Positions 44,630 to 52,686 of a DNA stretch of 64,000 nt are shown in pieces (the first letter of the stretch is position 1; the number at the start of each line of letters is the position of its first letter). Under the pieces are notes generated by a model, which did not search any database, was not told where the DNA came from, and was given only the letters and a program-made list of their open reading frames with translations. Source of the stretch: Allosaccharopolyspora coralli (GTDB lineage: Bacteria > Actinomycetota > Actinomycetes > Mycobacteriales > Pseudonocardiaceae); contig NZ_CP045929.1 of the NCBI RefSeq assembly GCF_009664835.1, forward strand, positions 4,092,001 through 4,156,000. The letters are read 5' to 3'. Made by a program: the position numbers and the translations under genes.

Positions 44630-45028
44630 TCACCGTTTGGGTGTCGCCCAGGTTTTCAGTCGATCCGCGATCTCGGGCAACTCCCCACGGCCGCGGCCGA
44701 CCTCACGCACCAGAGCGAGCGCGTCGTCCTCGTCGGCGTCGATCCACCAGCCGTTCATGTCGCACAGCGTCACCGCCGCGACCCATCCGAGACGCCAGTT
44801 CCCCTCCCCCAGCGGCCGGGTGCGCACGACGGAGTCGAGCAACGCGGCCGCCTTGAGCCACACCGTCTCGTACGCGGTCACGCCGAGCACGACGGCCCGA
44901 GGACGGTACGCGGCGCAGTCGAGCAGTCCACTGTCCCGAATCAACAGATCACCGCTGGTCACGGCAGTCGCCAGCAACAGAAGGTCGGCGGTGTCGAGAT
45001 AGACGGTGTCGGCGGACTCGCCGCTCAC
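44630..45028 (-). CDS. Doc/Fic-type toxin with a degenerate active-site motif
   Basis: 132 residues. Layout matches Doc toxins: VYLDTADLLLLATAVTSGDL at the start, LLDCAAYRPRAVVLGVTAYE (the L.(S/D)A..RP.....G..AY) and KAAALLDSVVRTRPLGEGNW and RLGW. The Fic core H-x-(F/L)-x-(D/E)-G-N-(K)-R is present as R71-P-L-G-E75-G-N77-W-R79, so the catalytic His is Arg and the usual Lys is Trp. The toxin may be inactive or have altered chemistry. GTG 45028 overlaps the antitoxin stop. Confidence 0.72.
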   Translation of the reverse strand: MSGESADTVYLDTADLLLLATAVTSGDLLIRDSGLLDCAAYRPRAVVLGVTAYETVWLKAAALLDSVVRTRPLGEGNWRLGWVAAVTLCDMNGWWIDADEDDALALVREVGRGRGELPEIADRLKTWATPKR

Positions 45029-45231
45029 GTCGGCCCGAGCTTGTCCAGCAGGCCTTGATACCGCGGCACGACGCGACGCAGCACCTCGTCGAGTTGCTGG
45101 TCCTTCTGCTGCCGCGCCCAGCGCTCCGCCAGCGCGCTGCGGACAACCTCGTGCTGGGATCGTCCTTCGGCGACGGCCAGAGCGGCAAGCCGTCGGCTCT
45201 CCTCGTCGGTGAGTCGAAGCGTCATGGCCAT
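45025..45231 (-). CDS. Ribbon-helix-helix-type antitoxin
   Basis: 68 residues. MAMTLRLTDEESRRLAALAV and AEGRSQHEVVRSALAERW form the beta strand and two helices expected of a CopG/Arc-like DNA-binding antitoxin (alternating TLRL strand). The C-terminal part QLDEVLRRVVPRYQGLLDKL would wrap the toxin. It precedes the Doc-like gene with a 4-nt overlap. Just upstream is a set of three half-sites (45230-45256) that it probably binds to repress its own operon. Confidence 0.75.
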   Translation of the reverse strand: MAMTLRLTDEESRRLAALAVAEGRSQHEVVRSALAERWARQQKDQQLDEVLRRVVPRYQGLLDKLGPT

Positions 45232-45256
45232 ACCGCGATGGTATCTCCTTGATACC
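45230..45256. promoter_or_regulatory. Operator with three alternating half-sites at the toxin-antitoxin promoter
   Basis: ATACC (45230-45234), GGTATC (45240-45245) and GATACC (45251-45256) are separated by 5-bp spacers GCGAT and TCCTT. Each neighbouring pair is a perfect inverted repeat about one helical turn apart, overlapping the antitoxin start. This is the expected layout for cooperative RHH antitoxin binding. Confidence 0.65.
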
Positions 45257-45294
45257 GGTCCTGCACGAAGGACCGGCGGCGGCTCCGGCGCTGG

Positions 45295-45306
45295 TAGTTT
45301 CACCCA
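45295..45306 (+). promoter_or_regulatory. Leaderless promoter of the TetR gene at 45307
   Basis: TAGTTT (45295-45300) lies 6 nt before ATG 45307; no ribosome site. Confidence 0.45.
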
Positions 45307-45897
45307 ATGGCACGTCCCAAGGTGCACGACGAGGCACTGCGCATCCGCTTGCTGGAGCGCGCGGGGCAGCTCTTGTCCGACCACGGCCCCGAAGGGCTCG
45401 GGCTGCGCAGGCTCGCCTCGGAGTCCGGTACGTCGACGACTGCGGTGTACTCGTTGTTCGGCGGCAAACCAGGGTTGGTGCGCGAGCTCTACATCGAGGG
45501 ATTCCGGCGCCTCGGCGACCGAATGGAGCGGGTGCCGAAGACCGACAACGTGCTCGACGACCTGCAGGCACTCGGAAACGCCTACCGCAGCAGCGCGCAG
45601 GACAACCGGAACTTCTACTCGATCATGTTCGATCGGGCCGTCCCGGACTTCCAGCCGGACGAGGAGGCCCGAGCGTGGGCGCGGCGCAGCATGCGCCCCC
45701 TGCGCCACACCGTCGAACGCGGCGCCGCCGAGGGCCTGTTCGTCGGCGTGGCTCCTGAGGAGATCGTGGTGTCCGCCTGGGGTCTCGTCCACGGCCTGGT
45801 GTCCCTGGAACTCAGCGGCTCGGTCCCACCGGACGTGGACACCGACGCGCTCTACGAACGAGCCCTGGTCAACGGGATGGCCGGCTGGCTCAACTGA
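45307..45897 (+). CDS. TetR family transcriptional regulator
   Basis: 196 residues. HTH at about 12-55: RIRLLERAGQLLSDHGPEGL then GLRRLASESGTSTTAVYSLF. The C-terminal ligand domain (TetR_C with WGLVHGLVSLELSGSVPP, resembling the C_13/33-type W..(V/L)HG.VSLEL pattern) suggests a small-molecule sensor. Target is unknown; candidates are the kynurenine operon converging from the right or distant genes. Apparently leaderless. Confidence 0.88.
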   Translation: MARPKVHDEALRIRLLERAGQLLSDHGPEGLGLRRLASESGTSTTAVYSLFGGKPGLVRELYIEGFRRLGDRMERVPKTDNVLDDLQALGNAYRSSAQDNRNFYSIMFDRAVPDFQPDEEARAWARRSMRPLRHTVERGAAEGLFVGVAPEEIVVSAWGLVHGLVSLELSGSVPPDVDTDALYERALVNGMAGWLN

Positions 45898-45909
45898 CCG
45901 CCTCGCCAC

Positions 45910-45968
45910 GGTGGCAAATTCGCGCGAATTTGCCACCCCTCTGTCCACAGGGGGTGGAGTTGTCCACA
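45910..45968 (+). repeat. Palindrome plus DnaA-box-like element, copy 3
   Basis: 28-bp palindrome 45910-45937, 3-bp gap, CTGTCCACA (45941-45949), TTGTCCACA (45960-45968), starts 19 bp apart. Sits between the converging TetR and kynU genes. Confidence 0.8.
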
Positions 45969-46007
45969 GGGGCGGGGTGTGGGGCTCGACAAGGTCGGGG
46001 TGTGAGG

Positions 46008-47222
46008 TTAGGAGGCGGTCGCGTGGATGACGTCGACGGCGTTCCAGAGTTCCTCGAACGACGTCGTCAGCGGCGACAGGCCGAGGCGGATCCCGTCCGG
46101 CGCCCGGTAGTCCACGAGCACACCGGCCTCGGTCAACTTCGCGGTGAGCTCGACGGCGTCGTCCCGCCGCAACGTGACGTGGCCGCCGCGCTCGGCAGGG
46201 TCTCGCGGTGAGGCCAGCCCGAGACCGAGCGGCGCCAGCCGATCGTCGGCGAGCGCGACGGCGAAAGCGGTGAGCGCGGCGGCCTTCTCCCGGATTCGCC
46301 CGATCCCCGCCTCCGCGACGAGCTCGACACCCTCGGCGACACCGAGCATCGCGAGCACCGGCGGTGTCCCGGACAGGAAGGATCGCACGCCGTTCGCCGG
46401 TTCGTATCCCTGCGCCATGTCGAAGGCGTCGAGGCGTCCGAGCCACCCTTGCAGCGGCTGCCGGAGGTCCTGGTGTTCGCGGCGCACGTACAGGAAGGCG
46501 GGCGCTCCGGGACCCGCGTTGAGGTACTTGTACGTGCAGCCGACAGCGAAGTCGACGTCGAGGCCGTCGAGTTCGACCGGCAGGCAGCCGACGCTGTGGC
46601 AGAGGTCCCAGACGACGAGCGCCCCCGCCTCGTGGGCGATGCGGGTGATCGCGGCCATGTCGGCGACGAAACCGGTGCGGTAGGCCACATGGCTCAGCGT
46701 CACCACGGCCGTGTCCTCGCCAACCACAGTGGACACCTGTTCGGGCGTGGCTCCACGATCGGGATCCACGTCGATCCAGCGCACCGTGAGCCCGAGTTCG
46801 CCGGCGATGCCTTCGACGACGTAGCGATCGGTCGGGAAGTTGTCCCGGTCGGTCACGATCTCGCGGCGGCCGGGCCGGGCGCTCACCGCCGCACGGATCA
46901 CCTTGTACAGGCACACCGTGGTGGAGTCGCCGACGGCCACCTGGCCGGGCGCGGCGCCGAGACAGACCTCGCCGATGCGGTCCCCGATCCGTTCCGGCAA
47001 CTCCAGCCATCCCTCGTTCCAGCCGCGGATGAGCCGGGTGCCCCATTGCTGATCGACGAAGTCGGCGAGACGGTCGGCGGTCGCCCGGGGAGGCCTGCCG
47101 AGGGAGTTGCCGTCCAGGTAGGCGACGAGGCCGTCGTCGTGGGCGGGCAGGAACCTCGTTCGGAGCGACGCGAGCCGGTCCCGGGCGTCGAGGTCGCGGG
47201 CGTCGTCGAGAGTGGGTGTCAC
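46008..47222 (-). CDS. kynU: Kynureninase
   Basis: PLP enzyme cleaving kynurenine (and 3-hydroxykynurenine) to anthranilate and alanine. 404 residues, normal length. YLDGNSLGRPP (about 35-45), DSTTVCLYK, NFPTDRYV, DLCHSVGCLPVEL with the cofactor Asp, and the Schiff-base lysine in VGCTYKYLNAGPGAPAFLYV. The C-terminus has GGHVTLRRDD and DYRAPDGIRLGLSPLTTSFE. GTG 47222 has GGAGGG 6 nt upstream and overlaps the preceding amidohydrolase stop. It is the third gene of the tryptophan catabolic operon. Confidence 0.94.
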   Translation of the reverse strand: MTPTLDDARDLDARDRLASLRTRFLPAHDDGLVAYLDGNSLGRPPRATADRLADFVDQQWGTRLIRGWNEGWLELPERIGDRIGEVCLGAAPGQVAVGDSTTVCLYKVIRAAVSARPGRREIVTDRDNFPTDRYVVEGIAGELGLTVRWIDVDPDRGATPEQVSTVVGEDTAVVTLSHVAYRTGFVADMAAITRIAHEAGALVVWDLCHSVGCLPVELDGLDVDFAVGCTYKYLNAGPGAPAFLYVRREHQDLRQPLQGWLGRLDAFDMAQGYEPANGVRSFLSGTPPVLAMLGVAEGVELVAEAGIGRIREKAAALTAFAVALADDRLAPLGLGLASPRDPAERGGHVTLRRDDAVELTAKLTEAGVLVDYRAPDGIRLGLSPLTTSFEELWNAVDVIHATAS

Positions 47223-48268
47223 GGCGTTCCCTCCGGTGTGGTGGACGGCAGGACGGTGCCACGGTGCACGACGGTGCGTGCCCGAGCCAGCACCTCGGGC
47301 GCTGTCAGGGGATCTTCCGGCACCGCGACGAGGTCGGCAGGAATGCGCACACCTCCCGTTTCCCGACAGAGGGCCCGGACGATCTCGGCGGGGGTGAGTT
47401 CGGCGGCGCGGAGGGCGTCGAGCTCGCTGCCGTTGACGCCGAGTGGCAACGGGCCGTTGCCGAGGTCCGTGCCGTAGCGGACACGTCCTCCCAGTGCGTG
47501 GAAGCGGCGCAGGTTGCTCACGGCGGTCTCCCGCTGCGGCGAGTCCACGCCACGACCGTGAATGTCCAGTGTAGACACGACAGCGACTTGCCGGGCCATC
47601 CGGCCGAGCAACTCGTCGCCGAGTCGTTCGCTCCACGGAGTGTGGGCGAGCACGTCGACGCCCGCCGCGACGGCCCGGGAGGTCTGCCCGGCGCCCTCGG
47701 TGTGCGCGGTGACCGTGAGGCCGCTCCGGTGCGCCGTCGCCACCAGCGCGCGCAGCGTGGCGTCATCGAAAACCGGCCCGGCCTCGGAGTTCAGCGCCAC
47801 CTTCACCGTCACCGGCCGGTGCGGCGCAAGTGCCCGCACCGCGCGAGAGGCCGACTCGGGTGACCCGATCTCCCACGCCATCCCGTCCAGTGCCCACTCC
47901 CGGTCCGTCGGATACCCGCCGGGCGCGGTGAGGAACGGCCCGGCAGCGAGCACGCGCGGCCCGTCGAAGCCAGGCAGGCACGACTCGGCCGCGAGTCGGA
48001 ACACCCGAGTCGCGACCGCGCCCAGATCGACCGCCGTGGTGACTCCGGCCGACGGCAACGCTGTGTACTCGACGAGATCGGTGTGCACGTGGTGATCCAC
48101 CAGCCCCGGCAGCAGGACCCCGTCGACGTGGTGCGCAGGCGCGGCGGGCCCCTCCGCAGGAGCACCTGCCCATGTGATCATTCCGTCCGCGACGGCGACC
48201 GCCACCGGACCGGAGAGCGTGTCGCCACCGAACCATCCGGCGTCAGCGGTGAGCACCAGCTCGGTCAC
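47219..48268 (-). CDS. Amidohydrolase-superfamily enzyme between kynA and kynU; candidate N-formylkynurenine formamidase
   Basis: 349 residues with a complete metal-site set of the amidohydrolase superfamily: H60 and H62 in [12 protein letters not shown]156 in VTVKVALN (possibly carboxylated), H189 in TVTAHTE, H209 in VLAHTPW and D268 in RYGTDLG. It lies in a three-gene operon with 4-nt overlaps on both sides, between tryptophan 2,3-dioxygenase and kynureninase. The pathway needs a formamidase between those two steps and no KynB/cyclase-type formamidase is encoded nearby. Function as an alternative formamidase is inferred from position only; other cyclic-amide substrates are possible. Confidence 0.7.
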   Translation of the reverse strand: MTELVLTADAGWFGGDTLSGPVAVAVADGMITWAGAPAEGPAAPAHHVDGVLLPGLVDHHVHTDLVEYTALPSAGVTTAVDLGAVATRVFRLAAESCLPGFDGPRVLAAGPFLTAPGGYPTDREWALDGMAWEIGSPESASRAVRALAPHRPVTVKVALNSEAGPVFDDATLRALVATAHRSGLTVTAHTEGAGQTSRAVAAGVDVLAHTPWSERLGDELLGRMARQVAVVSTLDIHGRGVDSPQRETAVSNLRRFHALGGRVRYGTDLGNGPLPLGVNGSELDALRAAELTPAEIVRALCRETGGVRIPADLVAVPEDPLTAPEVLARARTVVHRGTVLPSTTPEGTP

Positions 48269-49119
48269 GTCCCCACCTCGGTCCGCACCTGCAGGAGCTC
48301 GGGGAAGAACGTGAGTTCCAACGCGGCCTTGAGGAACCGCACACCGCTGGAACCGCCGGTTCCCCGCTTGTGGCCGATGATCCGCTCGACGGTCTTCATG
48401 TGGCGGAAGCGCCACAGCTGGAAACTCTCCTCGATGTCGACGAGTTCCTCGCACATCTCGTACTCCGACCAGTGCTGCTCGGCGTTGTCGTAGATCTGCT
48501 TGAGCACCGGCAGCAGGTGCTCGTTGGCGACGTAGGGCTGAGCCACGTCGCGGTCGACGAGCTCGGCGGGCACGGCGTGACCACGGCGGGCGAGATAGCG
48601 CAGGAACTCGTCGTAGAGACTCGGGGCGTGCAGGGTTTCCCGCAGCGTCGCCTGCGCCTGCGGATCGTGGGCGAACACCTCGATCATCGCGACGTTCTTG
48701 TTGCCCAGCAGGAACTCGATGGTGCGGTACTGCACGGACTGGAACCCGGACGACGGCCCGAGGTCGTCGCGGAACTTGACGTACTCGACGGGGGTGAGGG
48801 TGGCCAGCACGGCCCACTGCTCGAACATCTGCTTCTGGATGTGCTTGACCCTGGCGAGCGACTTGAGCGCGGGCGCGAGATCGTCCCGGGCGATGTAGGA
48901 GTTCGCCGCGTGCAGCTCGTGGATCAGCAGCTTCATCCAGAGCTCGGTGGTCTGGTGCTGGATGATGAACAGCATCTCGTCGTGGTGCCCGGTACTGCTG
49001 ACCGGTTGCTGGCAGGACAGCAACTCGTCAAGGTGCAGGTAGCCGGCGTAGGTCATCCGGTCGGCCAGGTTCCGGTGGACTCCGTCCTCGATGGGCCGCT
49101 GGTTCGACGCAGTACTCAT
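48265..49119 (-). CDS. kynA: Tryptophan 2,3-dioxygenase
   Basis: Haem enzyme opening the indole ring of tryptophan to give N-formylkynurenine. 284 residues. [40 protein letters not shown] (substrate-binding His and aromatic residues, about 48-67), [20 protein letters not shown] and FLLG, and the haem-ligand region [20 protein letters not shown] and SG (about 236-258). ATG 49119 has GGGGGAG upstream. First gene of the kynA-amidohydrolase-kynU operon. Overlapping direct and inverted repeats lie 22-76 bp upstream. Confidence 0.95.
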   Translation of the reverse strand: MSTASNQRPIEDGVHRNLADRMTYAGYLHLDELLSCQQPVSSTGHHDEMLFIIQHQTTELWMKLLIHELHAANSYIARDDLAPALKSLARVKHIQKQMFEQWAVLATLTPVEYVKFRDDLGPSSGFQSVQYRTIEFLLGNKNVAMIEVFAHDPQAQATLRETLHAPSLYDEFLRYLARRGHAVPAELVDRDVAQPYVANEHLLPVLKQIYDNAEQHWSEYEMCEELVDIEESFQLWRFRHMKTVERIIGHKRGTGGSSGVRFLKAALELTFFPELLQVRTEVGT

Positions 49120-49140
49120 CCGCTCCCCCTTGGCCGCCGC

Positions 49141-49195
49141 TGTGACGGCGATCAGCACAGTGTCACCTCTGTGACGGTGATCAGCCGAGTGCCAC
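49141..49195. promoter_or_regulatory. Direct and inverted repeats upstream of kynA
   Basis: Two 26-bp direct repeats (49141-49166 and 49170-49195, 22 of 26 identical, period 29) begin TGTGACGG and end with (T/C)CAC. At their junction GTCAC-CTCT-GTGAC is a perfect inverted repeat. The position just before the kynA leader fits an operator for a regulator of tryptophan catabolism. Confidence 0.55.
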
Positions 49196-49480
49196 AGCGG
49201 TACCGGGCAGAAGGCTAGACAGGCCCGCCGAAACCGGTCAACGCCGCCAGCTCCCAGATGCCCTCTGAGAGCTTGTCTGTGCTCTTGTTCTGATGCCCGT
49301 CAGGGCATGGTCTCGCGTGCTCAGCCCGAGCACGGTGAGAAGCTCCGACGTTGCAGGTTGTCGCTCGCAAGGCCCGGGGCCGCCGCTGCGTACGTGCTGG
49401 TACTCGAGGCGACCCCAACGCCGCGAGCGGCAAGCTGGAACGCCAGTAGATGACCACCACCACAGACCACAGACAACTTC
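49196..49480. repeat. Intergenic region with dispersed hairpin repeat, copy B (reverse)
   Basis: About 49281-49467 is the reverse-oriented relative of 3078-3249. Arms 49350-49384 and 49407-49441 pair (GTTGCAGGTTGTCGCTCGC with GCGAGCGGCAAGCTGGAAC), and the tail GAGCACG...CATGCCCTGACG matches copy A. The rest of the region holds nothing recognisable. Confidence 0.6.
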
Positions 49481-50104
49481 TCAGACGGTGCCGTACTCGC
49501 GGTCTCCCGCGTCACCGAGACCCGGCACGATGAACCCGGACTCGTTGAGCCGCTCGTCCACGCTCGCCGTGATGACCCGGACCGGCAAGCCCGACTCGGC
49601 GAGCAGCTCCAGGCCTTCCGGCGCCGCGACCGTGCAGATCGCCGTGACGTCGGTGGCACCACGCTCGGCGAGCAGCTTGATCGTGTGCGCCATCGAGCCA
49701 CCCGTCGCCAGCATCGGGTCGAGCACGAACACCGCCTGCCCGGACAGCTCGGCGGGCAGCGACTCCATGTACGGCGTCGGCTGCAGGGTCTGCTCGTCCC
49801 GGGCGAGGCCCACGAACCCCATCTGCGACTCCGGGATGAGGCGATGCGCCTGGTCGGCCATGCCGAGCCCGGCGCGCAGCACCGGCACCAGCAGCGGCGG
49901 CGCCGCGAGCCGCGAGCCCGTGGTCTTCGCGACCGGGGTGTGCAGCGGATACTCGGCGACTTCCGACTCACGGGTCGCCTCGTACAACAGCATGAGGGTG
50001 AGTTCCTGCAGCGCCGCCCGGAACGCGGCGCTGTCCGTGCGCGCGTCGCGCATCGTGGACAGGCGCGCCTTGGCCAGCGGATGGTCGACGACCTGGATGT
50101 CCAT
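49481..50104 (-). CDS. upp: Uracil phosphoribosyltransferase
   Basis: Converts uracil and PRPP to UMP in pyrimidine salvage. 207 residues. [11 protein letters not shown] (about 70-80), [20 protein letters not shown] (PRPP loop, about 127-146), and C-terminal [17 protein letters not shown], the uracil-binding signature of UPRT. ATG 50104; TACGGT on the minus strand (50118-50113) is 8 nt upstream, suggesting a leaderless message. Divergent from deoC. Confidence 0.95.
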   Translation of the reverse strand: MDIQVVDHPLAKARLSTMRDARTDSAAFRAALQELTLMLLYEATRESEVAEYPLHTPVAKTTGSRLAAPPLLVPVLRAGLGMADQAHRLIPESQMGFVGLARDEQTLQPTPYMESLPAELSGQAVFVLDPMLATGGSMAHTIKLLAERGATDVTAICTVAAPEGLELLAESGLPVRVITASVDERLNESGFIVPGLGDAGDREYGTV

Positions 50105-50262
50105 GACCGCCCACCGTAATGGACAGCCCGCCTCTCACGTCTCGCACCGGAGCGCACGGCACCTGTGCCGCGTCCGGCGCGGCGACGGTGCCGCTCCTCA
50201 GTCCGATTCGGAGATCGTCGCTGGGCAGGAACACGGCCGAGCCGCCGTCGGCCACCAGCGCT

Positions 50263-50275
50263 TAGACTCCCGCCC
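50263..50275 (+). promoter_or_regulatory. Leaderless promoter of deoC
   Basis: TAGACT (50263-50268) is 7 nt before ATG 50276; no Shine-Dalgarno sequence lies between. Confidence 0.5.
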
Positions 50276-51244
50276 ATGGCCACAACCACGTCCGCATCCG
50301 CGCTGCCGGACACGCTGCGCGACGCGACCCAGGACGCCGGTGCGCTGCGGAGGTTCCTGCACGGACTGCCCGGAGTCGACCAGGTCGGTCTGGAGCAGCG
50401 CGCCGCCGGGCTCGGCACCCGGAGCATCAAGAAGGCCTCGAAACTGTGGGCGATCGACACCGCGATCCGGATGGTCGACCTCACCACGCTCGAAGGCGCC
50501 GACACCGAGGGCAAGGTCCGCGCACTGTGCGCCAAGGCCCGTCGCCCCGACCCGGACCGCCCGGAGACACCACCGGTCGCCGCGGTGTGCGTGTACCCGG
50601 ATCTGGCCGCGACGGCGGTCGAGGCGCTGGCGGGTTCCGGAGTCGGTGTCGCGTCCGTGGCCACGGCGTTCCCCTCGGGGCGCTCCTCGCGGCAGGTGAA
50701 GCTCGCCGACGTGGAACTCGCGGTCCGGGCGGGCGCGAGCGAGGTGGACATGGTGATCGACCGGGGTGCGTTCCTCTCCGGTCGCTACGGCGAGGTGTTC
50801 GATGAGATCCGGGCCGTCAAGGCGGCGTGCGGATCGGCGCACCTGAAGGTCATCCTGGAGACCGGCGAGCTGGCCACCTACGACAACGTGCGGCGCGCGT
50901 CCTGGCTGGCGCTACTGGCGGGCGGCGACTTCATCAAGACCTCCACCGGCAAGGTATCCCCGGCGGCCACCCTGCCGGTCACACACCTGATGTTGCAGAC
51001 GGTGCGCGACTGGTACGACCGTACCGGGCAGCTGCGCGGGGTGAAGCCCGCGGGCGGCATCCGCACGACGAAGGACGCGATCCGCTACCTGGTGACGGTG
51101 CACGAGGTGGCGGGACAGCACTGGCTGAGCCCGGAGCTGTTCCGCTTCGGCGCCTCCAGCCTGCTCAACGACCTGCTCATGCAGCGGCGGACCCAGCACG
51201 ACGGGCACTACAGCAGCCCCGACTACGTGGCGGTGGACCAATGA
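50276..51244 (+). CDS. deoC: Deoxyribose-phosphate aldolase
   Basis: Class I aldolase splitting 2-deoxyribose 5-phosphate into glyceraldehyde 3-phosphate and acetaldehyde. 322 residues, the long eukaryote-like form. IRMVDLTTLEG (Asp near 64), VCVYPDL, VASVATAFPSG, EVDMVIDRGAFL, LKVILETGEL, Schiff-base lysine in GGDFIKTSTGKVSP (about 219-232), and VKPAGGIRT with the second active-site lysine. Its stop overlaps the ATG of the aldehyde dehydrogenase, which would remove the acetaldehyde. It completes deoxynucleoside catabolism started by PNP/DeoA elsewhere in the window. Confidence 0.94.
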   Translation: MATTTSASALPDTLRDATQDAGALRRFLHGLPGVDQVGLEQRAAGLGTRSIKKASKLWAIDTAIRMVDLTTLEGADTEGKVRALCAKARRPDPDRPETPPVAAVCVYPDLAATAVEALAGSGVGVASVATAFPSGRSSRQVKLADVELAVRAGASEVDMVIDRGAFLSGRYGEVFDEIRAVKAACGSAHLKVILETGELATYDNVRRASWLALLAGGDFIKTSTGKVSPAATLPVTHLMLQTVRDWYDRTGQLRGVKPAGGIRTTKDAIRYLVTVHEVAGQHWLSPELFRFGASSLLNDLLMQRRTQHDGHYSSPDYVAVDQ

Positions 51245-52686
51245 CCGACGTTTCGACGGTGTGGGAGTACGCGCCTGCGCCCGAATCCCGCGACATCGCA
51301 CAGCTGCGGGAGAACTACCGGATGTTCGTCGACGGCGAGTTCGTCGACGGTGCCGGCGAACCGCTCAAGAGCATCAACCCCGCCACCGAGGAACTGCTCG
51401 CGGAGGTCGCGGGCGCTGCCGAGTCCGATGTGGACACGGCTGTACGCGCGGCACGCGCGGCGTTCGACGGCGGGTGGGGGTCCATGCCCGGCAGCGAACG
51501 CGCGAAGTACCTGTTCCGGATCGCCCGCCTCATCCAGGAACGCGGGCGGGAGCTCGCGGTGCTGGAGACGCTGGACAACGGCAAACCCATCAAGGAGTCG
51601 AGGGACGCCGACGTCCCGACCGCCGCCGCGCACTTCTTCCACCACGCGGGCTGGGCGGACAAGCTCGACCACGCCGGGTTCGGTGCCGATCCGCGACCGG
51701 TCGGCGTGTGCGGACAGGTCATCCCGTGGAACTTCCCGCTGCTCATGCTCGCCTGGAAGATCGCCCCGGCACTGGCGTGCGGCAACACGGTCGTGCTCAA
51801 ACCCGCCGAGACGACACCGCTGACCGCTCTCGTGTTCGCCGAGATCTGCCAGCAGGCCGACCTTCCGCCCGGTGTCGTCAACATTCTGCCCGGCGCGGGC
51901 GACGTCGGCGCGACGCTCGTCGCCCACCACGGCGTCGACAAGGTCGCGTTCACCGGCTCCACGGAAGTCGGCAAGGAAATCCAGCGCACCGTCGCCGGGA
52001 CCGGCAAGAAACTCACCCTGGAACTCGGCGGCAAGGCGGCGAACATCGTCTTCGACGACGCTCCGATCGACCAGGCTGTCGAGGGCATCGTCAACGGGAT
52101 CTTCTTCAACCAGGGCCACGTCTGTTGCGCAGGTTCCCGGCTGCTGGTGCAGGAATCCATCGCCGAGGAGCTGCTGGACAAGCTCCACGGCCGGGTTCGG
52201 ACGCTGCGCGTCGGCGACCCGCTGGACAAGAACACCGACGTCGGCGCCATCAACTCCGCCGAGCAGCTCGCCCGGATCTCCGAGATCAGCGACACCGGTG
52301 AGTCCGAGGGCGCGCACCGGTGGACGAGTCCCTGCTCGCTGCCGGAAAAGGGTTTCTTCTTCGCTCCGACGGTGTTCTCCAACGTGCACCAGTCGATGCG
52401 CATCGCCCGCGACGAGATCTTCGGGCCGGTGCTGTCGGTGCTGACGTTCCGCACTCCGGACGAGGCGATCAGCAAGGCCAACAACACGCCTTACGGGCTC
52501 TCCGCCGGGATCTGGACCGAGAAGGGGTCCCGCATCCTGTGGGCCGCGCAGCAGATGCGCGCCGGGGTCGTGTGGGCCAACACGTTCAACCGTTTCGACC
52601 CGACCGCACCGTTCGGTGGATACCGGGAATCGGGCTTCGGCCGCGAGGGCGGCCGAGCCGGGCTGGAGGCCTACCTCGATGTCTGA
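51241..52686 (+). CDS. Aldehyde dehydrogenase (ALDH16-like N-terminal half)
   Basis: 481-residue NAD(P)-dependent enzyme. IPWNFPLLMLAWKIAPALA (Asn164), FTGSTEVGKEI (about 237-247), ELGGKAANIVFDD with general-base Glu261, and the nucleophile in FFNQGHVCCAGSR (Cys295). C-terminal NTFNRFDPTAPFGGYRESGF. With DeoC upstream, acetaldehyde oxidation to acetate is the likely task. It overlaps by 8 bp a second, half-length ALDH-like gene; the pair recalls vertebrate and bacterial ALDH16, where a catalytic ALDH domain is fused to a shorter non-catalytic one. Confidence 0.9.
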   Translation: MTDVSTVWEYAPAPESRDIAQLRENYRMFVDGEFVDGAGEPLKSINPATEELLAEVAGAAESDVDTAVRAARAAFDGGWGSMPGSERAKYLFRIARLIQERGRELAVLETLDNGKPIKESRDADVPTAAAHFFHHAGWADKLDHAGFGADPRPVGVCGQVIPWNFPLLMLAWKIAPALACGNTVVLKPAETTPLTALVFAEICQQADLPPGVVNILPGAGDVGATLVAHHGVDKVAFTGSTEVGKEIQRTVAGTGKKLTLELGGKAANIVFDDAPIDQAVEGIVNGIFFNQGHVCCAGSRLLVQESIAEELLDKLHGRVRTLRVGDPLDKNTDVGAINSAEQLARISEISDTGESEGAHRWTSPCSLPEKGFFFAPTVFSNVHQSMRIARDEIFGPVLSVLTFRTPDEAISKANNTPYGLSAGIWTEKGSRILWAAQQMRAGVVWANTFNRFDPTAPFGGYRESGFGREGGRAGLEAYLDV

